The translations under genes and the position numbers were made by a program. Positions 1-7,838 of a DNA stretch of 14,949 bases are shown piece by piece (position 1 is the first letter of the stretch; the number at the start of each line of letters is the position of its first letter). The stretch is from NCBI GenBank assembly GCA_028565635.1, contig JAOXYB010029789.1, forward strand, positions 1 through 14,949, in the 5' to 3' direction. Under the pieces are notes generated by a model, which had not been told where the DNA came from, did not search any database, and saw only the letters and a list, made by a program, of their open reading frames with translations. This DNA is from Phoronis ovalis. Lineage: Eukaryota; Phoronida; Phoronidae.

Positions 1-1062
1 GCTGGATGAACTCTTTAAGGTTTGCCAGCCAGCCAGACTCGTCTGGGGAACAGATATTATGGGGAACAGACTCGGTGGGTGCTTCCGAGTTAACCAATCA
101 GAATCGTACACAGCTGCCAGCTTGGTTATTAATGCCTCAAATCATGCTACTTGCAACGGGCGAAGTGTTTGCCGCTATCACAGGTAACGCTGATATATCC
201 GATTTGTGTTTCAAATTGACTGAGTATAGGTCTTGTGTTGCTTTAACATGGATTTAAAAGAAAATGCTTTTACTGGGATTGAACTGAGTGGAAAACGCGT
301 TTGCATCATCGTAATGAGTGCCCAATTATATATTTATGGTTAATAAATGATATATAGTTTCCGGCGGTTTTACATGCATCCGAGTTATGAAATTAAAACA
401 TATACAATGTATAGCAGCTGTACCGTAATGAACTTAACAAGAATGCACTGGAACAAGTTTTAAACCAGTGTGATATACTTGAAGAAAAAACGGAATAGAT
501 ACGAAGATTTCAGCATTTATCATTTTAAATTATTAGTCTGAAAAGTCGCTAATAACGTCGCTATTACAAGCGTGTATTAGTTTCTTGGTTATCTTGACCT
601 TGACCTTGTTTTGCAGCATACGAGTTTGCATATACACAGTCTCCAGCTGGGTTAGAAGGAACAGTTATGGGAGTGTATTTATGTTCGTGGGGATTTGCTT
701 CATTTCTGGGACCAGGCCTTGTGTATCTTGTAAGGCTAGGTAAGCATTCGATCAGTAAATCAAATTGTAATGATTAAAATCCTAGTTAATACTACATACC
801 CAATGTATTTCGTTCTGAACGACATGTCACCGGCCTCCGTGACGTCATCCTGTATCTATATTGATCAAACGTTCGTGATGAAGTTTCATTGTTTTGTGTT
901 CTTGCAGGGCACACACCGTGGTATCCATTTGATATTAACCAGGGACACTTAAATTATTATATGTTTTTGCTCGCTGGGATCGTTACTGCAAGTTTGGCGC
1001 TCTACATATTTCTGGCGAAAAAATATCAGTTTGTCACGAAGAGCAAATGTCTACGTGCTTAA
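1..1062 (+). CDS. SLC15/POT-family proton-coupled oligopeptide transporter, 3' end (last three exons; 5' part outside window)
   Basis: Membrane transporter of the POT/SLC15 family, which couples uptake of di- and tripeptides (histidine in some members) to the proton gradient. I join exons 1-183, 617-739 and 908-1062. Each junction is GT-AG (donors GTAACG and GTAAGC; acceptors TTTTGCAG and TTCTTGCAG), and both introns are phase 1, which keeps a single frame to the TAA at 1060-1062. Exon 1 gives LPAWLLMPQIMLLATGEVF, the POT helix containing the family's PQ..L...GE motif. Exon 2 gives AYEFAYTQSPAGLEG, matching the conserved EFAYSQAP region, followed by a glycine-rich helix. Exon 3 gives INQGHLNYYMFLLAGI, the typical final helix, and a short basic tail. 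The SLC15A4-like subgroup is a guess from that last motif. Frame 3 is open to the left edge, so no start is called. Introns are 433 and 168 bp. It ends about 200 bp before tandem unit A begins. Confidence 0.88.
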
Positions 1063-1264
1063 GGTAGAACTTATAAAACTACTTGCTGCTAAAATGTTGA
1101 AAAACAAAGTTATAATTATTCTTGGTGACATGCATTAATGTGTTTTCCTTTGTTTTTTAAGATTTGTTCACAGTTCAGGATAATGTCATAATACTTACAA
1201 ATGGACACTTATATATTACGCTGTTAAATAATTGGCTAACCAAGTTAATTTTTACCAACACTAT
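1063..1264. other. Intergenic/3'-UTR stretch of the transporter
   Basis: AT-rich sequence between the transporter stop codon and the point where similarity to the second tandem unit starts. It presumably includes the transporter 3' UTR. I see no canonical AATAAA here. The nearest candidates are an ATTAAA near 1371 and an AATAAA at 1519-1524, both already inside the duplicated unit. No coding potential is visible. Confidence 0.4.
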
Positions 1265-1569
1265 GAAAAGCATGGTTAAAGATAGTAACCTTTAATTATA
1301 CCGTTATCTTTTTAGAGATTTGATTTCTTAATAATGGTAAATTATGGAAAATGGTATACTTATATGATCTATTAAAACTATATATATAGTGCTTTTATTA
1401 AAACGGAATGTATATACTTTACAAGGGATTGTATGACGGTATTTTTCATTACTCTATAAATTGGATGACACACACGAATCAGACACAGAGTTTCATACCT
1501 AATCTATACTCACACACTAATAAAATGTTTGAGAAATCATTGAACAGAGAGCAGTGCCGATAGCATTGG

Positions 1570-1765
1570 TAAGTTTCTCGTATTGTTACTTGTTGTGATC
1601 TGAGATAATGTTTAATGGTAAGTTTCTCGTATTGTAACTTGTTGTGATCTGAGATAATGTTTATTGGTAAGTTTCTCGTATTGTTACTTGTTGTGATCTG
1701 AGATAATGTTTATTGGTAAGTTTCTCGTATTGTTACTTGTTGTGATCTGAGATTATGGTTATTGC
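1570..1765 (+). repeat. 49-bp minisatellite, four copies (unit A)
   Basis: Four head-to-tail copies begin at 1570, 1619, 1668 and 1717, an exact 49-bp spacing. Each starts with TAAGTTTCTCGTATTGT and contains TGATCTGAGATAATG. The copies are nearly identical. The homologous array at 9163 has five copies. Confidence 0.95.
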
Positions 1766-1988
1766 TGAATTGATTGATCATATTGTTACATGTGATTTTT
1801 AACATAAACCTTTTTTTATGAGTCTGAAATGCCCTAATACATCTAGGTTATATAAAATTATAAACTAACTCGACTTCTGCGTCTTTTTCTACCTCTAAAT
1901 AGTATGTGCTACTAGACTCTAGTTTTGCCGCAAAAAAACAACAACAAATAGACCGCTGCATTCTTACTATTACTACCAAACATCAGGT

Positions 1989-2066
1989 CACGTGACCTGT
2001 ATAATATGAAAGAACACGTGGCTTGTATAATATGAAAGAACACGTGACCTGTATAATATGAAAGAA
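1989..2066 (+). repeat. 26-bp tandem repeat with a CACGTG E-box in each copy
   Basis: Three copies start at 1989, 2015 and 2041, each CACGTG followed by a variant of GCTTGTATAATATGAAAGAA. A fourth, degenerate CACGTT lies at 2067. CACGTG is the canonical E-box bound by bHLH-zip factors (USF, MITF, Myc/Max class). Another CACGTG lies at 2155-2160. Unit B keeps one copy of the repeat (9580-9585) and the second site (9705-9710). The repeat is plain in the sequence; a role in FN2 gene control is inference. Confidence 0.85.
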
Positions 2067-2154
2067 CACGTTAGCAGTGTGTATTGTGATGTTTAGGCTT
2101 TGTGCAATTATTTGTAAAATGAAAGTATATTAAGAAACCTGTTCGAAAATATGT

Positions 2155-2160
2155 CACGTG
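2155..2160 (+). promoter_or_regulatory. Candidate E-box CACGTG conserved in both units
   Basis: CACGTG inside the conserved context TCACGTGGAGG, present at the same place in unit B (9705-9710). It lies about 1.55 kb upstream of the gene A start codon. Conservation between duplicates may only reflect recent origin, so regulatory function is unproven. Confidence 0.3.
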
Positions 2161-2202
2161 GAGGTTTTTCACGGATTACAATTTTGTTATTCGACTCATA
2201 TT

Positions 2203-2229
2203 TGATGGTACTCTAAACTAGTACCATCA
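2203..2229. other. Conserved short hairpin
   Basis: A 10-bp perfect inverted repeat, TGATGGTACT and AGTACCATCA, with the 7-nt loop CTAAACT. Unit B carries the same stem-loop at 9752-9778 with one stem mismatch. It could be a protein-binding dyad or chance structure; no known element is recognised. Confidence 0.5.
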
Positions 2230-3400
2230 TAAAACTAATGAAAAGAAAATGTGTTGTATATTAAAAGCTGTTACTTATTCGGACATAGTTAATACTTGTA
2301 CAATTCACATCAATTATTACATAGTTAGTTCCATAATCACCATACATTTGTTAACATACACGATACTGGTTTTCTAGCAATCAATAGCCACACCTTTGTT
2401 TTATATCCTTTTAACACATAAGATATAGTACTTGTTCCCTACAAATAGCCATACTTTTGTTTTATATCCTTTTAACACATAAGATACTTGTTCCCTACAA
2501 ATAGCCATACTTTTGTTTTATACAGCTTCATCCGTTACTCAGCAAACAAACACGAATCCTCAGATTTCATATGATGATACTGTGACTAGTAGAAAATTGA
2601 ACCTCCACTTTACATAATAATTATTGTCACCGAAACGAAATTTATTTAATTAGTATACCATTGAAGTTTATCCATTAGGGTATGAAAATAGATGTTAAAA
2701 TATAATTTTCTTAATTTATTTTCTCAAGACATACATTTCAGTTTCAATTGTCAACTCCCTATGGAATATCCAAGAAGAAACCACACGGATCGCAGCATTG
2801 TGAAAATGTTGTTTTCTTAGTTCTTTTAATAAATACCTAAATGCAACTATATGTTCATTTGTACTTTTAAATATGGCGCATTAAGAATTTCAATAATTAA
2901 GGGCTATATAGTTTTAACTGACTTTTGATTTGCATTATATTAATTTCTAATTCAGAACATCATGGTTCGTATATATCCTTAAAAAGGGGGGAAATTAATA
3001 AAAACATTTGTATAATATTCCAGTATTTTATTAGCCGCATTTTAGTAACGATAAGTGAATTAATATTATCTATGTATGAAGTTAAGCCCTACCGATGTAC
3101 CAGTTGAATGCATGGAATGTACACAGCAAGCTAGGCATAATAAATATATTACCGAGATATACAGATTACGTTTGACAGTGTGTTTACATTTTCAGCAAAT
3201 CTGAGCAATGATTTGAATATGTAGTTCTTTTGTATGCTAGGTATTTAATAAAGTTTTACTACTAAAACTGCTAAATTAACCTGCACCATGTCTTGTCTTT
3301 GTCAATACACATTTATCTTACACGGTTACACCCCATCAACAAATAAATCTTTTGATCTTTGTATACTCTATTACGTAACCAACTTGGCATGCGTTATTAG
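2230..3400. other. Unit A-specific upstream non-coding region
   Basis: Roughly 1.1 kb of AT-rich sequence largely unmatched in unit B, where a different segment of about 400 bp (9880-10300) sits between the same flanks. It contains the 56-61-bp repeat at 2383-2522. No credible ORF, exon or RNA gene was seen; short open frames here have no protein-like character. Confidence 0.5.
2383..2522 (+). repeat. 56-61-bp tandem repeat, two copies plus a partial third
   Basis: Copies begin with AATAGCCA at 2383, 2444 and 2500 and include TTTTGTTTTATATCC and AACACATAAGATA. Spacing is 61 then 56 bp because copy 1 has five or six extra bases in the middle. Copy 3 stops after about 22 bp. The repeat is absent from unit B. 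Confidence 0.9.
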
Positions 3401-3409
3401 GAAATGGGT

Positions 3410-3710
3410 ATCGAAACTGTTGATATCCCTTCACATGTTACCGACAACGTCATAACAGGGTATCGGAACAGCGGTTTCTATCTTCATATTTCTATTTCAA
3501 GATTATGAATGATTTGTAAAGAGTCCATGAACAAGTGGGTTATTTATTCAACACTATAGAAATGTTTCGTTATTGTTGTCACTATTAAGTTTTCTCAAGA
3601 ATGTTAAGTTTTCCTTTATATTTTTTTTACTTTTCTATCCTCTACGCGATGGCCGAATGACACATGTCCAGTTTAGAACAATCTCAATTTTTATTTAGAA
3701 GCAGCTAAAG
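3410..3710 (+). promoter_or_regulatory. Promoter-proximal block and 5' UTR of FN2 gene A
   Basis: About 300 bp directly upstream of the start codon, strongly similar to 10305-10620 upstream of gene B, while sequence further upstream diverges. It contains TTTATA at 3615-3620, about 95 bp before the ATG, a pyrimidine-rich run, and the conserved ACGCGATGGCCGAATGACAC. The context AAAGATGG has A at -3 and G at +4, a strong initiation context. The transcription start cannot be fixed from sequence. Confidence 0.5.
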
Positions 3711-6700
3711 ATGGTCAACATGAAATTTGTGATAGTTACCGCTTTGGCTTGTATGATAATGGTTTGCAGCGCCAGCTCCGAAGGTATGTATTTATTTATT
3801 CTGCTATTGTAATACATAACAATTAACTCATAGGTCAGCCACCCTGAAATTTTTGCACTTGAGGCAACTGGTACTATTGTTTCATACGTATGCCTCCAAG
3901 GTAAATCTCACCACTGGTTAGCAGTGCTAGAAATTGAATAAACAAATCGGTTTATAATTAAGGTTTTGTGCCACAGGCATTACATTATAAAATGAATAAC
4001 GAAATTGATATCATAGAAGATATTACGGCTAGCGAAAAAATGGCTTCACAGGGGATTTCGTATTTATTAGACTGCATATTAGGTAATAATTATTCAAATC
4101 ACGGTCCTCTGTGGTTACCTAACTGGAATGACTTACTATACGGACGATTGCGTAATCGCCTTTAGAATTGTCTCATGCAATCAAATTGTTTCATGCACAC
4201 AAAACCTGTAAAGCCATGAAGTTTTCTCATGTTCCAGCCTCCCCTAACACTATATATTTAAACCAAGCGTACATTCAATAGAAATTATTACAACTCTTCA
4301 AAATTAAAAATAAATTTTATGTTCAGAATATTTTCATGTTGATATGAGTTATAATATAGTATAATACCTGTACTCGATAACTGATTAATGATTCTTTAAA
4401 GTCAGATAAAGCTTTATTTATAATGTAACTAATTGGTGGTTTGTATTTGAGTAAAATCAGAAAATAGGGGGTGAATCAACAGATGGAACTGCCGTAAAAA
4501 GACAATTATTTCGCTAGCTGTAAATTTAAATGTAGTTCAGATGAACAAGGAATTGACCAATATGGCACAACAAACTTAAAATGAAGTAAAGGAGCTTTCA
4601 TGTCTGTAAAAATTCTCCACAATACGTACATTACATACAGAACCACAATACGTACATTACATACATAACCACAATACGGTTTTGGTATGAATAAGGGCAA
4701 TTATGCAACAGCTGTAAGAAAAGCGATTATTCAGACATCAGATAGTAAGCCACCAGTCTGAGTAAATCCATCCATTAGTGTACCTCTCTTTCTCTAAAGT
4801 CTGGGCTTAACCATAGTCAAGTTTTGTTATGTTCCTTCAATCGAACAAGAGTGAAATACTTACGTCATTAAACTTCTGCCAACCGGGATAATCCCTTATC
4901 TCTGTGTGATTCATCGTCACTTACCACATATACTCTATCATGGTGATTAGTTCTGAATAGGTAACGCTGGGGAGTTCGCTTTTTTCTTAGTGGACTGTTG
5001 TTAAACTCTGGCCGGACAAAATGTGTGTGATCGAACCCCTACTCGCTCATTAGTCCACTGTTATGCCTATTATTGTAAGCTGCAATTTGATTAGTGTCAA
5101 GACTTTTGTGGCCCCTTAATATTGAAATACAGGGGCTATCGTTCTTCTGCTTTTCGAGATAATAAACAAAAATTGACTATAGGTATGCGCATACATTAGG
5201 TGAGAAGTTATGTAACATCAACAGATGGATTTATTCAGACTGAGTAAGCAGTGAGATAACAACAGATAGCAGTGATTTGGATGTATTACCGAATACATGT
5301 AAATACCAATACCACCGTTATGGTATTCTTTCGTCAGCTGTAACTTTCTTAAAGAATTCTATGGAATGAGACGAGCAATTTAATCAATTTTGCAAACATA
5401 TCAAGGGTTTACTAAATCACAAAAATTAAGAATTCCAAATCATGTTTCAATTATTTGAAACAATACAATCTTTAATGAGATGAATAACTTGTTTATTGTG
5501 CCAATAAAATGAAATACAGACAGACAGACAGACAGTCACGATCAACTAAAATGGATTACATTGACTTGCTCAAGTCCCTATGAACTTAAAAAAATTAAAA
5601 AAAAAAATAAAAAATTAATGTTTATTTCTCTTTTTTATGTGTTTTACATCAGTGTTTTTAATTATCTCGAAAAATATTTTTTATTTTACTTTCATATATA
5701 TGTTGAGTGTTAGCCGACGGCAAACACCCAACATATATATGATAGTAAAAAAATTTTTCGAGATAATTAAAAACACTGATGTAAAAGACATAGAAAAGAG
5801 AATTAAACATAATTTTTTTTTTATGTTCACAAGTCTATGGATTACACTGTAGAATATATTAAACACCAACAAATCTTGTGTGACTTTTGCTTAGGCATTT
5901 AGAAACTACAACTCATCAAAGCTACAGGTAGCATTCTGACAAAACTTAATGGATAAACTAGAAATGTAATGAAGACTTAACACTTAGCACAGATGATATT
6001 CTTTTCGGCGAAGTGTTCTAAATGATAATTCTAGAGAAAGAATTCTGTTAAAATCTAAAATGTCTAAGACCTACCCTTATTTAACTTATTATAAAAATGA
6101 ATTAAAAATATCGGGGTGGCCCCGAACGCTTGAACGAAACATTACAGAAATTACGACAGTAAATATAAACCCTTAGTAGGAAATTCGGAACACAATTAAT
6201 TAAGGATTTTAATTTCCGTCTTCGTACGTTTTTTTAGTAAATATGCACATCATGCCCCATTATTATAGCAATAAGCCTTCACTCATAGTACCTCATGTTC
6301 CCCCCCTAGATATCATAATTGTACTGTCTGACCATTTCACATGAATCGGCGGCAAACACGTATACATGCCATATTCATTATTATGAAAGAGACCTTTTTT
6401 CATTATAAAATTACTTTTAAAATACACGTTTTGTCTATTCTCTACTTTAGCAGGTGAAGGAACAAGTGGAGGGAATGCAAATGGTGAGAAGTGTGTGTTT
6501 CCATTCATCTACCTGGGCATAAGTTATAGTAAATGTTCTACTATTGACAACAATGGAGTTCCATGGTGCGCCACCACTGCCAACTACGACAATGACAATC
6601 TATGGGGCAATTGCATCGTCTCGACCAATGGAGGAAATGCCAAAGTTGCGAAACGTGCGTTCCCCTTCATCTATCTGGGCGTAAATTATGGTGAATGTAC

Positions 6701-6947
6701 TACTATTGACAACAATGGAGTTGTATGGTGCGCAACCACTGCCAACCTCGACCCGGACCAACTGTGGGGCAATTACATCGTCTCGACAAATGGAGGAAAT
6801 GCCATGGGTGCGCCATGTGTGTTCCCATTCATCTACTCAGGCGTAGGTTATGATGAATGCTCTACTATTGACAACAATGGAGTTGCATGGTGCGCCACCA
6901 CTGCCAACTACGATGAAGAGGAACTATGGGGCAATTGCAATTGGTAA
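3711..6947 (+). CDS. Secreted three-module fibronectin type II protein (FN2 gene A), spliced
   Basis: Predicted secreted 188-aa protein from exons 3711-3783 and 6454-6947 (TAA 6945-6947). Exon 1 encodes a signal peptide (MVNMKFVIVTALACM, hydrophobic core, likely cleavage near VCSA, residue 21) and ends GAAG|GTATGT, phase 1. Exon 2 follows TTTAGCAG and encodes three FN2 modules: residues 38-78, 92-132 and 146-186. Modules show the FN2 signature: (C)xFPFIY, a second Cys 14 residues on, WCATT, and DxxLWGN(C). FN2 modules in other proteins bind collagen/gelatin, heparin or choline phospholipids; the ligand here is unknown. Module 2 lacks Cys1 (Arg92) and Cys4 (Tyr132), each one base from a Cys codon. 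Modules are joined by Gly/Asn-rich linkers (STNGGNA). No N-glycosylation sequon is present. Its modules best match modules 4-6 of gene B. Bivalve relatives may be named sperm-binding-protein-like, which would reflect only shared FN2 domains. Confidence 0.87.
3983..4300 (+). other. Unit A-only intron segment with a 65-codon open frame
   Basis: Around 318 bp present in intron A but missing from intron B; flanking matches are GTGCCACA..CATTA on the left and AAATTAAAAAT on the right. It contains a frame open to the TAG at 4163-4165, preceded by an acceptor-like GTGCCACAG, reading NNEIDIIEDITASEKMASQG and later PLWLPNWNDLLYGRLRNRL. The composition looks somewhat protein-like, but I recognise no family. 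It could be a transposon fragment, a captured exon or chance. I found no terminal inverted repeats. Confidence 0.35.
4617..4678 (+). repeat. 26-bp tandem repeat, two copies plus a partial third
   Basis: Copies start at CCACAATACG at 4617, 4643 and 4669, with TACATTACATACA in between. Unit B has a single degenerate counterpart near 11238, so the repeat expanded in A or contracted in B. Confidence 0.8.
4751..5242. mobile_element. Non-autonomous DNA transposon-like element with terminal inverted repeats
   Basis: A 492-bp insertion in intron A with no counterpart in intron B. Near its ends are the inverted repeats CAGTCTGAGTAAATCCATC (4754-4772) and GATGGATTTATTCAGACTG (5224-5242), with one mismatch over 19 bp. 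A 7-bp direct repeat AGTAAGC flanks it (4744-4750 and 5243-5249), and intron B carries AGTAAGC once at the corresponding place, as expected for an empty site. It encodes no protein. A 7-8-bp target duplication would fit several superfamilies, including hAT-like elements, but the termini do not settle which. Confidence 0.7.
5516..5535 (+). repeat. (ACAG)5 microsatellite
   Basis: Five tetranucleotide units ACAG in a row, just left of the foldback element and absent from the matching place in unit B. Confidence 0.95.
5583..5835. mobile_element. Foldback (long palindromic) element in intron A
   Basis: Long near-perfect inverted repeat centred at 5717 (GCCGACGGC). The left arm reads GTTTTACATCAGTGTTTTTA then ATTATCTCG; the right arm carries CGAGATAAT then TAAAAACACTGATGTAAAA. 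Similarity runs to the centre with virtually no loop (TGTTGAGTGTTAGCCG against TGTTGGGTGTTTGCCG in reverse complement). Arms are about 115-135 bp, ending in A-rich and T-rich tracts. It is absent from intron B. Overlapping open frames on both strands read almost the same peptide because of the palindrome and are not genes. It is probably a foldback-type MITE and would form a strong hairpin in pre-mRNA. The extreme ends are imprecise because of the homopolymer tracts. Confidence 0.8.
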
Positions 6948-7103
6948 TGATTTACTTCAAAGTTAGGAATTTGACTACAATTAAAATGTACTCAGAGCAG
7001 TTAACAATATCTAAAACGATGAATTTCACCGTTCATTCAGACTTTTGTTGCATTCTCACTAGGTGTCTCTACTTTGCTGGTATATTTTTGGGATGAAAAT
7101 ACA

Positions 7104-7109
7104 AATAAA
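7104..7109 (+). terminator. Poly(A) signal of FN2 gene A
   Basis: AATAAA in ACAAATAAATAAATAAATAG, about 157 bp after the stop codon. The same motif lies about 124 bp after the stop of gene B in otherwise similar 3'-UTR sequence, and the coding exon has no competing canonical signal. Confidence 0.7.
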
Positions 7110-7147
7110 TAAATAAATAGTGAAATTCATCTTCGACTTCATTTTAT

Positions 7148-7548
7148 TGTCCGAATGTGACCACGAGTAATTGTTCGAATGTTATCACAGTAAGTGTCCA
7201 CGTGTGATTACAGGTAAGTGACTGTATGTGATCACAGTAAGTGTCCGAATGTGATCGCAGGTAATTGTCCGAATATGATCATAGGTAAGTGTTCGAATGC
7301 ATTTGCTGGTAAGTGTCAAACGTATCACGGGTGGCAGATGGGTGACCGAAAGTGATCACAGCTAAGTTACCAAATATGATCACAGTATGTGTCTGAATGT
7401 GATCACAGGTAAGTGTCCGAATGTAATCGTTGTTAAGTGTCAAATAAGTCACAAGTCACAGATGCATGAATGAAATTAAAGTGATCACATGTAAGTGTCC
7501 AAATGTAACCGCTGGTGAGTGTCAGAATGTGATTAAAGGTGAGTTGTC
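7148..7548 (+). repeat. Degenerate ~24-bp minisatellite downstream of gene A
   Basis: About 16 diverged units of roughly 24 bp with consensus GTCCGAATGTGATCACAG then GTAAGT. Many contain the palindrome TGATCA, and several unit junctions spell CAGGTAAGT, the ideal animal 5' splice-site consensus (two exact matches here). The array begins shortly after the poly(A) signal. Its homologue is at 13453-13940. Confidence 0.9.
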
Positions 7549-7838
7549 CATTTACAGCTGATGACTTTTGGAACATAACATAGCTAAACTGTTCAATGTT
7601 TTTCCTTTTAATACTGCACATGTATAGCCAGAACCTCCGCGGACTGAAAATCGGGAAAATAAACACCAGTTGTACAATCTAAAACGAATCTAAAAACATT
7701 CATACTTTCACCAAATGCCTGTTTTCTTGGGTTTTAGGAAATGTTGATTTTACTATTCTTAAAGAAAATATAAAAAAACATGTTTAATATTAATTACATC
7801 AAGTATTGTGTATCATATAAAACCTTGAACAGATGTCA
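7549..7838. other. Conserved downstream flank of unit A
   Basis: Sequence shared with 13941-14252 in unit B, including ACTGCACATGTATAGCCAGA and ACAATCTAAAACGAATCTAA. No gene is visible. It marks the right end of the duplicated unit. Confidence 0.6.

Larger units (their letters stand above)
3784..6453 (+). other. Phase-1 intron of FN2 gene A with three A-specific insertions
   Basis: A 2670-bp intron against 1589 bp in gene B. The donor is GTATGT and the acceptor lies in CTACTTTAGCAG, a tandem NAGNAG site. Similarity to intron B is interrupted by an ORF-bearing block at about 3983-4300, an inverted-repeat element at 4751-5242, and a foldback element near 5583-5835. Together these explain about 1.05 of the 1.08 kb difference. 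A 26-bp tandem repeat (4617-4678) and a tetranucleotide microsatellite (5516-5535) also occur. Confidence 0.82.
1265..7838 (+). repeat. Tandem duplication unit A (FN2 gene A with its flanks)
   Basis: About 6.6 kb that is collinear, with indels, with unit B at about 8882-14252. Shared landmarks in order are: the left edge (TTTAATTATACCGTTAT), a 49-bp minisatellite after GAACAGAGAGCAGTGCC, E-box sequence, a conserved hairpin, a promoter-proximal block, exon 1, the intron, exon 2, the poly(A) signal, a roughly 24-bp minisatellite, and a right edge ending near ATATAAAACCTTG. Edges are approximate because they were found by eye. Matching flanks on both sides show a segmental tandem duplication of the whole gene, not retroposition. 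Unit A is about 1.2 kb longer, mainly through intron insertions. Confidence 0.88.

Noticed and set aside
770-952. 60-codon + strand open frame
   Set aside because: Its second half is an out-of-frame reading of transporter exon 3 (908-1062), and its first half is intron. The phase-1 frame gives the POT helix instead.
2925-3107. 60-codon + strand open frame
   Set aside because: AT-rich, Ile-rich composition typical of non-coding DNA; no splice, promoter or homology support.
4506-4700. 64-codon minus-strand open frame
   Set aside because: Covers the 26-bp repeat (4617-4678) and is not kept in unit B; no protein-like features.
5637-5872. Overlapping open frames on both strands (5637-5852 + and 5681-5872 -)
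   Set aside because: They read nearly the same peptide because the DNA is a long palindrome; AT-rich, no family, no counterpart in unit B.
6495-6497. GTG at 6495 as a start codon for gene A
   Set aside because: GTG lies inside the conserved CVFPF motif of module 1. The frame extends upstream to the acceptor, and exon 1 supplies the ATG.
6293-6508. 71-codon minus-strand open frame overlapping the exon 2 start of gene A
   Set aside because: Antisense to the intron end and FN2 module 1; no counterpart in unit B.
7148-7548. CRISPR-like array
   Set aside because: Units are degenerate head-to-tail minisatellite copies with no separate unique spacers, and the genome is eukaryotic.
7433-7666. 77-codon minus-strand open frame
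   Set aside because: Partly minisatellite and partly 3' flank; not conserved in unit B.
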